Of a stretch of 24,480 nucleotides of DNA, positions 6,976-14,609 are shown one piece after another; position 1 is the first letter of the stretch; each line of letters opens with the position of its first letter. The DNA is from Proteobacteria bacterium CAG:495. GTDB taxonomy: Bacteria; Pseudomonadota; Alphaproteobacteria; RF32; CAG-239. The DNA lies in contig HF995264.1 in NCBI GenBank assembly GCA_000432275.1, forward strand, positions 1 through 24,480, in the 5' to 3' direction. Both the position numbers and the translations under genes were made by a program. Under the pieces are notes generated by a model that was not told where the DNA came from, did no database searches, and saw only the letters and a program-made list of their open reading frames with translations.

Positions 6976-7335
6976 TTAAAGAGAGCCTTTTTTGGCTCTT
7001 TGACGGGTGACGATGGCACCGATATGATCGAATTCTTCAAATGAATGATAAGCGTAGTCCAGACTTTTCTTGTCACAGTCGTAAAAAACCTGGTTGGCCA
7101 AAGACTGGATGGCGCCGTCAATACGTTTAAAAGCGGCATTGTAGTCTTCGTTGAAATTGTTTTTGCTCTTTTTTCTGACGATATCGTGATACGCGGCAAT
7201 AACTTTAGCAGTTTCGTCAGCTGAGTTGGCATAGCCTTTCTCTTCAAAGTCGCGCATAATGCGCGCCGTCGTCTGATAAAAGCATTTGTTCGTCAGAATG
7301 CTCTTTTGCTTTTTGTTATTACTATCAATTATCAT
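6976..7335 (-). CDS. Small soluble protein of unknown function
   Basis: 119 residues starting MIIDSNNKKQKS; charged, no signal peptide or membrane segment, predicted mostly helical (for example FYQTTARIMRDFEEKGYAN and the stretch from SADETAKVIAAYHDIV). No family recognised. The in-frame ATG at 7335 is preferred to an upstream codon at 7395; it has only a weak GGATG ribosome site. The last codons form an AGAGCC/GGCTCT hairpin followed by CTTTAAT, which may act as a poor terminator within the coding end. A candidate promoter TTGCAA-N17-TACATC lies in the 7340-7395 region on the minus strand. It is divergent from the nitroreductase-like gene. Confidence 0.65.
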   Translation of the reverse strand: MIIDSNNKKQKSILTNKCFYQTTARIMRDFEEKGYANSADETAKVIAAYHDIVRKKSKNNFNEDYNAAFKRIDGAIQSLANQVFYDCDKKSLDYAYHSFEEFDHIGAIVTRQRAKKGSL

Positions 7336-7464
7336 TTTATGACATCCATAGTTTTTCCATAACGTTGATGTAGCACACAATAATCGAATTTGCAAGCCCC
7401 TTTGCAGGGGTTTTAACAGTATTAAACATAGCTTATTTTACTTAACGGATGGTTAATTAAAATA

Positions 7465-7493
7465 TGGACATTATTTTACCGGCATCCTACACT
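7465..7493 (+). promoter_or_regulatory. Promoter of the exported nitroreductase gene
   Basis: TGGACA (7465-7470), 17-base spacer, TACACT (7488-7493). Transcription starting near 7500 excludes the upstream ATG at 7464 and supports translation from 7527. Confidence 0.55.
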
Positions 7494-7526
7494 GATTACG
7501 ATTTTTTAACAATGAAAGGAAAAAAG

Positions 7527-8126
7527 ATGCTCAAAAAGTTATTGCTTGCAGCTTTGGTTTTGGTGGGTTTAAGTGTAAATGCGGCCGCGGAAGACAAAGT
7601 AAAAAAGCTTCCTGCGCCGTCAACCGAAAGCGAGGTTTCGTTAATGGAAGCCGTCAACAGACGCCAGTCGCGCCGCGAATTCAGCCCCAAGGCTGTTGAT
7701 GACCAGACCTTGAGTGACATTTTGTATGTTGCCTGGGGAATCTCTCATGACGGCAAACGCACGATTCCGACGTCGATGAACAAACAGAATATGAATGTTT
7801 ATGCGGTTATGGCAGACGGTGCCTGGCTTTATCAGGCGGAAACCAACACGCTGAAACAGGTCAGCGATAAAGATTTGCGCCCCTTAATGGCCAAACAGGA
7901 CTATGTGAAAGATGCTCCCTTGGTTTTGGTTTATACCGGCACTGATGAAAAGAACTCTCCGCTGCATGCCGGTTCGGCTTATCAAAATGTCGGGCTATAC
8001 GCCGCTTCCCGCGGATTGAACAATGTTGTACGCGGTTATTTTGATAAAGACGGATTGGCCAAGGCTCTTAACGTTAAGAGTGACGATGTCATTGTGACTC
8101 AGGTTTTGGGGTGGCCTTACATGTAA
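7527..8126 (+). CDS. Exported nitroreductase-family protein (SagB/ThcOx-like)
   Basis: 199 residues. The N-terminus LKKLLLAALVLVGLSVNAAA is a classic signal peptide with cleavage near residue 20-22, so the product acts in the periplasm or is exported. The mature part has nitroreductase features: SLMEAVNRRQSRREFSPKAV with the FMN-phosphate-binding arginines, an ILYVAWGIS segment, and a C-terminal NVVRGYFD...VTQVLGWPYM. The family uses FMN to reduce nitro groups, quinones or, in SagB-type members, to oxidise azolines; the substrate here is unknown. Export of an FMN protein of this fold is unusual. The start is set by AAAGGA (7515-7520) 6 bases upstream and by the promoter position. ATGs at 7464 and 7512 are rejected. 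Confidence 0.82.
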   Translation: MLKKLLLAALVLVGLSVNAAAEDKVKKLPAPSTESEVSLMEAVNRRQSRREFSPKAVDDQTLSDILYVAWGISHDGKRTIPTSMNKQNMNVYAVMADGAWLYQAETNTLKQVSDKDLRPLMAKQDYVKDAPLVLVYTGTDEKNSPLHAGSAYQNVGLYAASRGLNNVVRGYFDKDGLAKALNVKSDDVIVTQVLGWPYM

Positions 8127-8134
8127 GTTTTCTG

Positions 8135-8160
8135 AAAGCACTCTGCGGAGTGCTTTTTTT
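8135..8160 (+). terminator. Rho-independent terminator
   Basis: AAAGCACTC / GAGTGCTTT, a 9-base-pair stem with a TGCG loop, followed by a T run; it closes the nitroreductase-like gene. Confidence 0.92.
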
Positions 8161-8176
8161 ATATCAGCGGCTTTGC

Positions 8177-8204
8177 TTGAAACTTTCGCTTCTCGTCTTA
8201 TATC
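8177..8204 (+). promoter_or_regulatory. Promoter of the hydrolase-pirin operon
   Basis: TTGAAA (8177-8182), 16-base spacer, TATATC (8199-8204), about 35 bases before the ATG. The -10 sits in the second of two TTATATCAGC copies (8159-8168 and 8198-8207). Confidence 0.5.
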
Positions 8205-8239
8205 AGCAGTAATCGTCAGTTTTTATAAGGAGAATGCCG

Positions 8240-9208
8240 ATGTCATCACCTCATCTCGTAACCGAAGTCCAGCGTTTTGTCGACGGTCTGGCCGAAGGAA
8301 ATGCCAAGCCGTTGTATGAAATGACGCCGCAGCAGGCGCGCCAGGTGTTGTTGGATGCTCAGGATGTTGAAACGGCCAAAGCGGATGCTTTAATTGAGGA
8401 TATGCAGATTCCCGTCGGTGACGGAAAGTCGATTCCGGTTCGTTTTGTCCGTCCTCACAAGAGCTCTCGCGAACGGCTGCCGGTTGTCTTTTATATCCAT
8501 GGCGGCGGCTGGGTAATGGGAGATGCCGCCACACATGACCGTCTGGTGCGCGATTTGTCGGTCGGGGCGGAATGCGCCGTGGTGTTTCCTCTCTATACGC
8601 CGTCTCCCGAGGCTAAATATCCTCAGGCTCTTAATGAGCTTTTCGCCGTTCTCAAATATATTGTCAAACAGGCGGACGCGTTTAAGTTTGATACTTCCAA
8701 GGTCGTCGTGGCCGGAGACAGCGTCGGCGGCAATATGGCGACCGTGATGGCAATGCTTGCAAAAGAAAACAATGGTCCCAAGCTGGTTTTCCAGTTGTTG
8801 TTCTATCCGGTGGCCGATGCTTCTTTTGATACCGATTCTTATAATCAATATGCGGAAGGTCCTTGGCTGACTAAAAAAGCCATGCAGTGGTTTTGGGACG
8901 CTTATGCCCCTGACGCTCAAATGCGCCGGGAAATTACGGCCTCGCCGTTACAGGCCGATGTTGCCGAACTGGAAGGTCTGCCGCCGGCTTTGATAATAAC
9001 GGCGGAAAATGACGTCTTGCGTGACGAGGGAGAGGCCTATGCCCGCAAGTTGAATGATGCCAAGGTTGACGTTGCGTCAGTCCGCTTTAACGGTACCATT
9101 CATGATTTTGTGATGTTAAACGCTTTGGCCGCCTCCAAACCGACACGCGTAGCCGTTAATCTGGCCATTACGATTCTGCGGCGCATTTTTTATCGTGACA
9201 GAGTTTAG
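8240..9208 (+). CDS. Alpha/beta hydrolase, hormone-sensitive-lipase type esterase
   Basis: 322 residues. The HSL-family oxyanion motif HGGGW (about residue 87) and the nucleophile elbow GDSVGGN (Ser about 160) are plain, with the acid in AENDVLRDEG (about 257-262) and the histidine in IHDFVM (about 287). It should hydrolyse short-chain acyl esters; the natural substrate is unknown. There is no signal peptide, so it is cytoplasmic. The start at 8240 is preferred over 8234 because AAGGAG (8227-8232) is 7 bases from the former and almost touches the latter. It forms an operon with the pirin gene, whose start is 16 bases after this stop. Confidence 0.9.
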   Translation: MSSPHLVTEVQRFVDGLAEGNAKPLYEMTPQQARQVLLDAQDVETAKADALIEDMQIPVGDGKSIPVRFVRPHKSSRERLPVVFYIHGGGWVMGDAATHDRLVRDLSVGAECAVVFPLYTPSPEAKYPQALNELFAVLKYIVKQADAFKFDTSKVVVAGDSVGGNMATVMAMLAKENNGPKLVFQLLFYPVADASFDTDSYNQYAEGPWLTKKAMQWFWDAYAPDAQMRREITASPLQADVAELEGLPPALIITAENDVLRDEGEAYARKLNDAKVDVASVRFNGTIHDFVMLNALAASKPTRVAVNLAITILRRIFYRDRV

Positions 9209-9224
9209 CAAAAGGAGAAAACAA

Positions 9225-9929
9225 ATGTATTCATTACGCCCTGCAAATGAACGGGGACATACTCTGACGGATTGGCTGGACAGCTTTCACACCTTTTCTT
9301 TCGGACAATATTACGACCCGCAATATATGGGTTTCGGCGATTTGCGCGTTATTAACGACGATGTTGTCGCTCCCGGCAAAGGTTTTGATATGCATCCGCA
9401 CGATAATATGGAAATTATCAGCATTGTTTTAAGCGGAGCTCTGGAACACAAGGACAGTTTGGGCAGCGGTGCGGTTTTGAATCCCGGTGAGGTACAGGTT
9501 ATGACTGCCGGTTCGGGAATTTTTCACAGTGAATTTAATCCCTCTTCAACGGAGCCGGTGCATTTTTTGCAAATATGGATTATGACCGACAGGCGGGGGC
9601 ACCGCCCTCAGTATGGACAAAAGTCTTTTGCCTGTACGTTGATTGAAAATCAGCCGGTTTTGATTGTCAGCGGCGATGGCCGGGAAGATTCTCTGCGCAT
9701 CAATCAGGATGTCGAAGTCTATCAATGCCTTTTGGAAGAAAACAAGTCGGCCGATTATCAGGTTTCGCCCGAACATAAATACTGGATTCAGGTTTGTTAC
9801 GGGGCTGTTTCCGTGAATGACAGGCCGTTAGTCGCCGGTGACGGGCTGGCCGTTTGGGATGAAAAGGCCGAACTTAAGATTCGCGGAATAGATCCCAATT
9901 CTAATTTCTTGTTATTCCGGCTGAAATAA
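9225..9929 (+). CDS. Pirin-family protein (bicupin)
   Basis: 234 residues, a standard bacterial pirin length. The N-terminal cupin holds the metal ligands in FDMHPHDNMEI (His57, His59) and FHSEFN (His101, Glu103), the same spacing as the iron site of known pirins. The second cupin spans the C-terminal half (about residues 135-234) and lacks these ligands. Some pirins act as quercetin 2,3-dioxygenases, others as redox sensors; the sequence does not tell which applies here. The start is fixed by AAAGGAG a few bases upstream; the longer frame from 9195 overlaps the hydrolase. It is co-transcribed with the esterase. Confidence 0.93.
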   Translation: MYSLRPANERGHTLTDWLDSFHTFSFGQYYDPQYMGFGDLRVINDDVVAPGKGFDMHPHDNMEIISIVLSGALEHKDSLGSGAVLNPGEVQVMTAGSGIFHSEFNPSSTEPVHFLQIWIMTDRRGHRPQYGQKSFACTLIENQPVLIVSGDGREDSLRINQDVEVYQCLLEENKSADYQVSPEHKYWIQVCYGAVSVNDRPLVAGDGLAVWDEKAELKIRGIDPNSNFLLFRLK

Positions 9930-10004
9930 GGAAGTTACCTTTTGTTAACTATTGCTTGGTAGTGTTTTGTTGTAATTTAGTTACAACTACTTGAGGAAAC
10001 TTAC

Positions 10005-10646
10005 ATGAAAAAAACATTACTTATGGCCGGTGTGGCCTGCTTGTTTGCGGTTAATGCCAATGCAGTAGAATTAAATCCTTACGTTTCGGCAAAATTATCT
10101 TATTCCGATATGTCTGTTTCGGGAAAAGATTCTTGGGGTAAAGGTTCTCATAAGGAAAATTTGGACGATAATAATGTTTGGGGCGGCAAAATTGCAGCCG
10201 GTGTTTCTACCCAATTAAATTACGGCTCTCTCCGAACCGAATTGGAATACAGCCGCAATGAAGATGCCAAAAGCACTACCGGCGCTAAAAAGGGCGGTAC
10301 TGACTTTACCAAACTCGAATCTCAGTCTTTGATGTTGAACGCTTATTACGACATTGACACCGGTACGAAATTCACGCCGTATGTCGGTGCCGGTATCGGT
10401 TATTCCAAGTTAAAGGCAAGTTACACCTTAACGGCTGAAAATGCTACTTTGAGCGAATCTGATTATCAGTTCACCTGGCAGGCCGGCGTTGGTGTTGCCT
10501 ATGCCGTCAATGACAATCTGTCTCTTGACTTGGGTTACAGATACGTTGATATGGGTAATGTTAAGAAAAACTATGAACCGGGCAGCAGCTACAAATTTGA
10601 CGTAGACGCTAATGAGTTTATGCTCGGTGCCCGTTACACCTTCTAA
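10005..10646 (+). CDS. Small outer-membrane beta-barrel protein
   Basis: 213 residues. The signal peptide is residues 1-20 (KKTLLMAGVACLFAVNANA, cleavage before VEL). The mature part is alternating beta strands with short turns, of the OmpA-barrel/opacity (OMP_b-brl) type: YVSAKLSYSD, GSLRTELEYSRN, QSLMLNAYYDID, TPYVGAGIGYSK, TWQAGVGVAYAV, LSLDLGYRYVD. It ends in FMLGARYTF, with the C-terminal phenylalanine recognised by the BAM complex. About eight strands are predicted, and there is no peptidoglycan-binding OmpA domain. GAGGA upstream supports the start. It is transcribed alone from the 75-base gap after the pirin gene; I could not settle on a promoter there. Confidence 0.9.
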   Translation: MKKTLLMAGVACLFAVNANAVELNPYVSAKLSYSDMSVSGKDSWGKGSHKENLDDNNVWGGKIAAGVSTQLNYGSLRTELEYSRNEDAKSTTGAKKGGTDFTKLESQSLMLNAYYDIDTGTKFTPYVGAGIGYSKLKASYTLTAENATLSESDYQFTWQAGVGVAYAVNDNLSLDLGYRYVDMGNVKKNYEPGSSYKFDVDANEFMLGARYTF

Positions 10647-10659
10647 ATAAGGTTTAATG

Positions 10660-10698
10660 AAAAAAAACACTGCCTTTTATAAAGGCAGTGTTTTTTTT
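10660..10698. terminator. Bidirectional terminator
   Basis: AAAACACTGCCTTT / AAAGGCAGTGTTTT with a TAT(A) loop, followed by T8 on the plus strand and T7 on the minus strand. It serves the barrel gene and the convergent gene ending at 10697. Confidence 0.93.
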
Positions 10699-11941
10699 AC
10701 TGATAGGTTTTCTGTTGACGTCGGATAGGTTGAACGTTGCTTTTGCCCATCCACCGGTTAATGAGGCTGATGCCGTCTGGACCGGCCATCAGCAGGTCCA
10801 TCCGGTCGGGATTTTTTGCTTTTTGCATAAGTTCTCTAGTATCGTTGGCAATTTTTCCCAAGCTTATTTTATGTTTTCCAAAATTCAAAAAGCCGTAATC
10901 AACTTCTTGCTCCAAAGGAATTCCTTTAATTTGCTTGTAGATTGCATCTTCAGTTGCCAGTGAATGCAGCGTTGGTCCCAGTTCCTCCAAGTGTTTAAAT
11001 TCTTCCGGGCGCTTCTGTCCCAGAGTCTTTTGCATAAGGTGCAGACATTCGTGCTTTATCGTGGAGCCGACGGGAGCATAAGTGTCATCGCCGCAGTTGC
11101 CTTCTTTGTCAATAAACAAATCAGCACCCAGGTCGTCTCCCGGTTTGTCATAATAAATAACCATATTGGAGTGTTCGCTGCCCAAAAGGTTTACTGCTCC
11201 GAAATAAACGGTATTTTCCATGGTTTGGCCATATTTTTCCAGCCATTCGGACAGTCCCTGCATACTTATTTCGTTTGCCTGGGGCAGCATTTCTTTGCTT
11301 ATCATAAAACGTTTTTCACTGTTATAGAGCGTTTTGGCAAACTCTACGATCTGCGGATGTTTTTTCGCGGTTTCGCAAAGTTGCAGCATATCCTGATAAT
11401 AACAGCCGAGAATGTCGTTTTTTTCGTCAAACCAACCGTTTTCTCTGAACATGACGTTGTCAAAATCGCCTTTGTAATAATTCAGTTTCTCAAAAGCGAG
11501 AAATGTCTTTAATGTCTGCGGATGCGTCAAATCCAGAGAGCCGTCATCGGAACGTTTGATTTTCTTAAGTTTTTCGGAAAAGTAATTTTTCAGGGTTGAC
11601 TTTTGCTCGGAAGAAAGAGAGTCGCAGTAATCAAGATTTTTGAGGTATTCTCCGCCTTTAGCGACCACATCCAGAAAATGGATGCTGTCATGAAGGATAT
11701 GGTTGTAGCTTGAATCGTCAATCGCGGTAACCGTCCGGCCAAAATAATAGTCTTCGGGTGTTGGCCTGGATTCTCCACACGAAGCCGAAAAACCAAGCAA
11801 GGCCGAAAAGCCCACTATTTGAGGAAAAACAGCCTTTAATATTTTTCCCCGGATTTTCAGCGGTTGCCGGTCGGACGCCCCCTCAAAGATTCGTATGTCG
11901 TCATCGTCGCCTGCAAACCACGAAAATAAATTGGCTCTCAT
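10697..11941 (-). CDS. Predicted HExxH zinc metallopeptidase, membrane-anchored
   Basis: 414 residues of no recognised family. IKHECLHLMQ contains HExxH (His297, Glu298, His301), the zinc-binding and catalytic motif of gluzincin-type peptidases. A possible third ligand is a glutamate in LEELGPTLHSLATED (residues 318-332). The N-terminus is odd: about 35 polar residues with an acidic GDDDD stretch, then one hydrophobic segment (about 38-54) ending in SASCGES. That could be a signal anchor or an uncleaved export signal; the cysteine at 55 is not in a good lipobox. It is second in a two-gene unit: AGGGG lies about 8 bases before the ATG and the previous stop only 10 bases away. The peptidase call is inference from one motif. 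Confidence 0.7.
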   Translation of the reverse strand: MRANLFSWFAGDDDDIRIFEGASDRQPLKIRGKILKAVFPQIVGFSALLGFSASCGESRPTPEDYYFGRTVTAIDDSSYNHILHDSIHFLDVVAKGGEYLKNLDYCDSLSSEQKSTLKNYFSEKLKKIKRSDDGSLDLTHPQTLKTFLAFEKLNYYKGDFDNVMFRENGWFDEKNDILGCYYQDMLQLCETAKKHPQIVEFAKTLYNSEKRFMISKEMLPQANEISMQGLSEWLEKYGQTMENTVYFGAVNLLGSEHSNMVIYYDKPGDDLGADLFIDKEGNCGDDTYAPVGSTIKHECLHLMQKTLGQKRPEEFKHLEELGPTLHSLATEDAIYKQIKGIPLEQEVDYGFLNFGKHKISLGKIANDTRELMQKAKNPDRMDLLMAGPDGISLINRWMGKSNVQPIRRQQKTYQ

Positions 11942-11951
11942 TTGGTTTCCC

Positions 11952-12218
11952 CTAAATTATTTTCAGTTTTACCCGATATGTGTCGCCGGCATTGCCGTTT
12001 TCTTTTTGTTCCATGACCCAGATATCGCTTTTTTCATTCAGAATTTCGGCAACGTCTTTGTTCACGCGGGAAAACAATTTTGCCTCGGACGGATTTTTCA
12101 CCAGCCGCAGCGAACGCCGGCTGCGTTCGTATTCGGCGTAAGGTTCTTCTTCTCTGCCTGATATGGCATCAATCATCAGCAGAACTTCATTGTCCGGATT
12201 TATCAGAAATTGATACAT
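11952..12218 (-). CDS. Small protein of unknown function, partner of the HExxH gene
   Basis: 88 residues, highly charged, no signal peptide or membrane segment. It reads as a small mixed alpha/beta domain (YQFLINPDNEVLLMIDAI, then a basic RSRRSLRLVKNPSEAKLF, then DIWVMEQKEN...TYRVKLKII). No family recognised. The ribosome site AAGGAG is well placed. It precedes the HExxH gene by 10 bases on the same strand, so they are co-transcribed. A role as chaperone, inhibitor or cofactor of the peptidase is possible but is only inferred from the pairing. Confidence 0.7.
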   Translation of the reverse strand: MYQFLINPDNEVLLMIDAISGREEEPYAEYERSRRSLRLVKNPSEAKLFSRVNKDVAEILNEKSDIWVMEQKENGNAGDTYRVKLKII

Positions 12219-12369
12219 TAATTTTCTCCTTTTTTAAGGATAACATACCTGAAATTAAAAATCTATAATTTTTGTCCAAAAGAAAACTGGCTTTTTTTAT
12301 TAAAAATTTAATCTTTTGCAATTATGTTTACAGCCAAGTCAATATTCTGTTCTTTTTATAGGAAAAACA

Positions 12370-14283
12370 ATGCATTCTATTCATGCGCTGATAGTCGATT
12401 TAACGCTGATAACCATTTATGCCGGAATAACCACGCTGTTGTTCAAATGGCTGAAACAGCCGACCGTTCTCGGTTACATACTGGCCGGAATTTTTGCCGG
12501 GCCTTTTTTCAATTTTGTTCCCACCGTCAGTGATAACGAAAACCTGACATTGTGGGCAGATATCGGTGTCATCTTTCTGTTGTTTGGCTTAGGTTTGGAA
12601 TTTAGTTTCAAAAAGATGATAAGCGTGGGAAAATCGGCGATGATTACGGCCTTGCTGAATATCGTTTTGATGCTTTTTGCCGGTTTTTATACCGGAAAAT
12701 TGCTTGGCTGGCCGGTAATGGACTGTTTCTTTCTCGGAAGTATGATTTCAATGTCTTCAACCACGATTATTATCAAGGCGTTCGACGATTTGAACGTAAA
12801 AAAGCAACGCTTTACCGACTTGGTTTTCGGTGTTTTGGTGGTTGAGGACATCGTTGGCATTTTGCTGTTGGTTCTGCTTCCCATGATTGCATTGGGTTCT
12901 GACATTAACAGCGAAGCGCTGGCTCTCAGCACGGTCAAACTTATTTTCTTTTTGGTATTGTGTTTTATCATCGGCATTTTTCTGGTTCCGACGTTTTTAC
13001 GCAAAATTACCGTATTTTTAAATGATGAAATGCTTTTGCTCATTACCATTTGCTTATGTTTCGGAATGGTTTTGCTGGCAACCTATTCCGGGTTTTCTTC
13101 CGCCTTGGGAGCGTTTATTATGGGATCGATTTTGGCCGAAACCGGATTGATTGAACGGATAGAAAACAACATCAAGCCGCTGAAGGATTTTTTCGGCGCG
13201 GTATTTTTCGTGTCGGTAGGTATGATGGTTGATCCCTCGATGTTTATAACATATGCCTGGCCGATTTTTTTTATTACGGTTATTGTCGTCACCGGCAAAG
13301 TCATTTTTTCCTGCGCCGGATTTGTTATTTCGGGGCAGCCTTTAAAAACGGCGGTTCAAGGCGGTTTTTCCTTGGCTCAGGTTGGTGAATTTGCGTTCAT
13401 TATTGCCAGTTTGGGAATGAGCATCGGTGTTCTCAGTGCCAAAGTGTACCCGATTATTGTCGCCGTTTCGGTTATTACGACGTTTTTGACGCCGATGATG
13501 ATTAAAGCCGCTCCCAAATTTTACAAATCGGTTACCCGTTTCTTTCCCGATTCTTGGAATAAATATATTGAAGAAAACACTTCTTCCCGTCCGGAAACCA
13601 AACGAGAGGAACAATTGTGGCGCCTTTTGTTCAAAAACTATTTTGCCCGCCTGATTCTTTTTTCAATGATTCTTTACAGCATATTCGCATTGGCGTCATA
13701 TGTGGTTGAACCGTTTTTATTGCGGTTTCTGCCCGATTGGCCGTCCCGTATTGCAATCACGCTTTTGACCCTGGGAGCAATGTCTCCGTTTCTGAAAGCT
13801 CTTATCGGATGGGAAACCGTCTTGCCGGGATATATTAAGAGCAAGGTATCAGATGTTTTCTGTCGTCTTTCCGCCTTGAGTCGGGAACACCCAACAGGGA
13901 CGGCCGTCATTAAAAATATTGAGGATAAGGCGTTGTCTTGTCTTGGCGGAGAAGAAAACTTTGAATCGGTTAAAAACTTTTTTATTTCCAACAATAAGGT
14001 TGCGGTTATTTATTATAAACTCTGGCACGATAAAAAATCCAACCGTATTCCTTTGATTATCCTGACGGTAGTCAGACTGCTGGTAATTTCGTTATTTGTT
14101 TTTGCCGTTGTTCATCGGTTTTTGACGACTAATCCGCAGGTAACCGCTTTGCTGGTTCTGGGAACGTTGTTTTTATTTTCCCAGTCGCGGTGGCTGCTGC
14201 ATCAATATATGAAAATCGAAAACCAGTTTTTGGATAATCTTAACGGCGAAAAAAAATCGTCATCTGAAGATAAAAACGAATAA
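12370..14283 (+). CDS. CPA2-family monovalent cation:proton antiporter (KefB-like, no RCK domain)
   Basis: 637 residues. The N-terminal 390 residues are an Na_H_Exchanger domain with about 12 helices and the family signatures KQPTVLGYILAGIFAGP, FLLFGLGLEFS, SSTTIIIKAFDDL, GVLVVEDIVGILLLVLLP and the LAQVGEFAFIIASLG segment. It should exchange K+ or Na+ for protons across the inner membrane. Unlike KefB, KefC and YbaL, the C-terminus has no TrkA_N/RCK glycine-rich nucleotide-binding motif. Instead there are further hydrophobic segments at about 430-455, 470-490, 580-600 and 605-620 and an intervening soluble part. The ATG at 12370 is preferred to the upstream 12316 because AGGA lies 6 bases before it. 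It is a single-gene unit. Confidence 0.9.
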   Translation: MHSIHALIVDLTLITIYAGITTLLFKWLKQPTVLGYILAGIFAGPFFNFVPTVSDNENLTLWADIGVIFLLFGLGLEFSFKKMISVGKSAMITALLNIVLMLFAGFYTGKLLGWPVMDCFFLGSMISMSSTTIIIKAFDDLNVKKQRFTDLVFGVLVVEDIVGILLLVLLPMIALGSDINSEALALSTVKLIFFLVLCFIIGIFLVPTFLRKITVFLNDEMLLLITICLCFGMVLLATYSGFSSALGAFIMGSILAETGLIERIENNIKPLKDFFGAVFFVSVGMMVDPSMFITYAWPIFFITVIVVTGKVIFSCAGFVISGQPLKTAVQGGFSLAQVGEFAFIIASLGMSIGVLSAKVYPIIVAVSVITTFLTPMMIKAAPKFYKSVTRFFPDSWNKYIEENTSSRPETKREEQLWRLLFKNYFARLILFSMILYSIFALASYVVEPFLLRFLPDWPSRIAITLLTLGAMSPFLKALIGWETVLPGYIKSKVSDVFCRLSALSREHPTGTAVIKNIEDKALSCLGGEENFESVKNFFISNNKVAVIYYKLWHDKKSNRIPLIILTVVRLLVISLFVFAVVHRFLTTNPQVTALLVLGTLFLFSQSRWLLHQYMKIENQFLDNLNGEKKSSSEDKNE

Positions 14284-14357
14284 AACCAGACATTGTAAAA
14301 GTCGAGGCATTACGGTGGCCGCTCCCGACCTTTTGTATCTCTTTCGTTAATTACATC

Positions 14358-14384
14358 AAAACCCTCCGCAAGGGAGGGTTTTTG
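14358..14384. terminator. Bidirectional terminator
   Basis: AAAACCCTCC / GGGAGGGTTTT with a GCAA loop; T5 follows on plus and TTTTG on minus. It ends the antiporter transcript and, on the other strand, that of tRNA-Ser immediately upstream. Confidence 0.85.
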
Positions 14385-14387
14385 TAA

Positions 14388-14478
14388 TGGCGGATAGAGA
14401 GGGATTCGAACCCTCGGTACGCTTTGGGCGTACACACGATTTCCAATCGTGCGCCTTCGACCACTCGGCCATCTATCC
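14388..14478 (-). tRNA. tRNA-Ser (anticodon GGA)
   Basis: 91 bases on the minus strand with encoded CCA (plus-strand TGG at 14388-14390). Acceptor GGATAGA pairs with TCTATCC. The anticodon stem CACGA/TCGTG encloses TTGGAAA (anticodon GGA, serine UCC/UCU). The long variable arm (GTACGC...GCGTAC) is characteristic of class II serine tRNAs; the T stem GAGGG/CCCTC encloses TTCGAAT. Confidence 0.97.
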
Positions 14479-14493
14479 TTAACATCTGCCTAA

Positions 14494-14523
14494 CCTATAA
14501 TATAAGAAAAAATTTTGCAACAA
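14494..14523 (-). promoter_or_regulatory. Candidate promoter of tRNA-Ser
   Basis: On the minus strand TTGTTG (14523-14518), 18-base spacer, TATAGG (14499-14494), about 15 bases before the tRNA. An overlapping TATTAT gives an alternative -10 with a short spacer. Confidence 0.35.
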
Positions 14524-14543
14524 TTTTTTCAAAAATTTGTACT
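14515..14543 (+). promoter_or_regulatory. Candidate promoter of the 14610-17692 operon
   Basis: TTGCAA (14515-14520), 17-base spacer, TGTACT (14538-14543). It overlaps the -35 of the divergent tRNA-Ser promoter. Two GTTAATAT direct repeats (14557-14564, 14571-14578) fall in the predicted leader. Confidence 0.4.
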
Positions 14544-14609
14544 CCCATAACAATTAGTTAATATTGATTTGTTAATATAGCTAAAAATGGAAAAGGACTC
14601 TGTAAAGAA

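Noticed and set aside
7464..7526. Earlier ATG starts for the nitroreductase-like gene
   Set aside because: 7464 lies upstream of the promoter -35; 7512 precedes the ribosome site. 7527 gives a standard signal peptide.
10688..12268. Several plus-strand frames of 60-180 codons
   Set aside because: They are antisense to the HExxH gene and its partner, lack ribosome sites and show no domain features.
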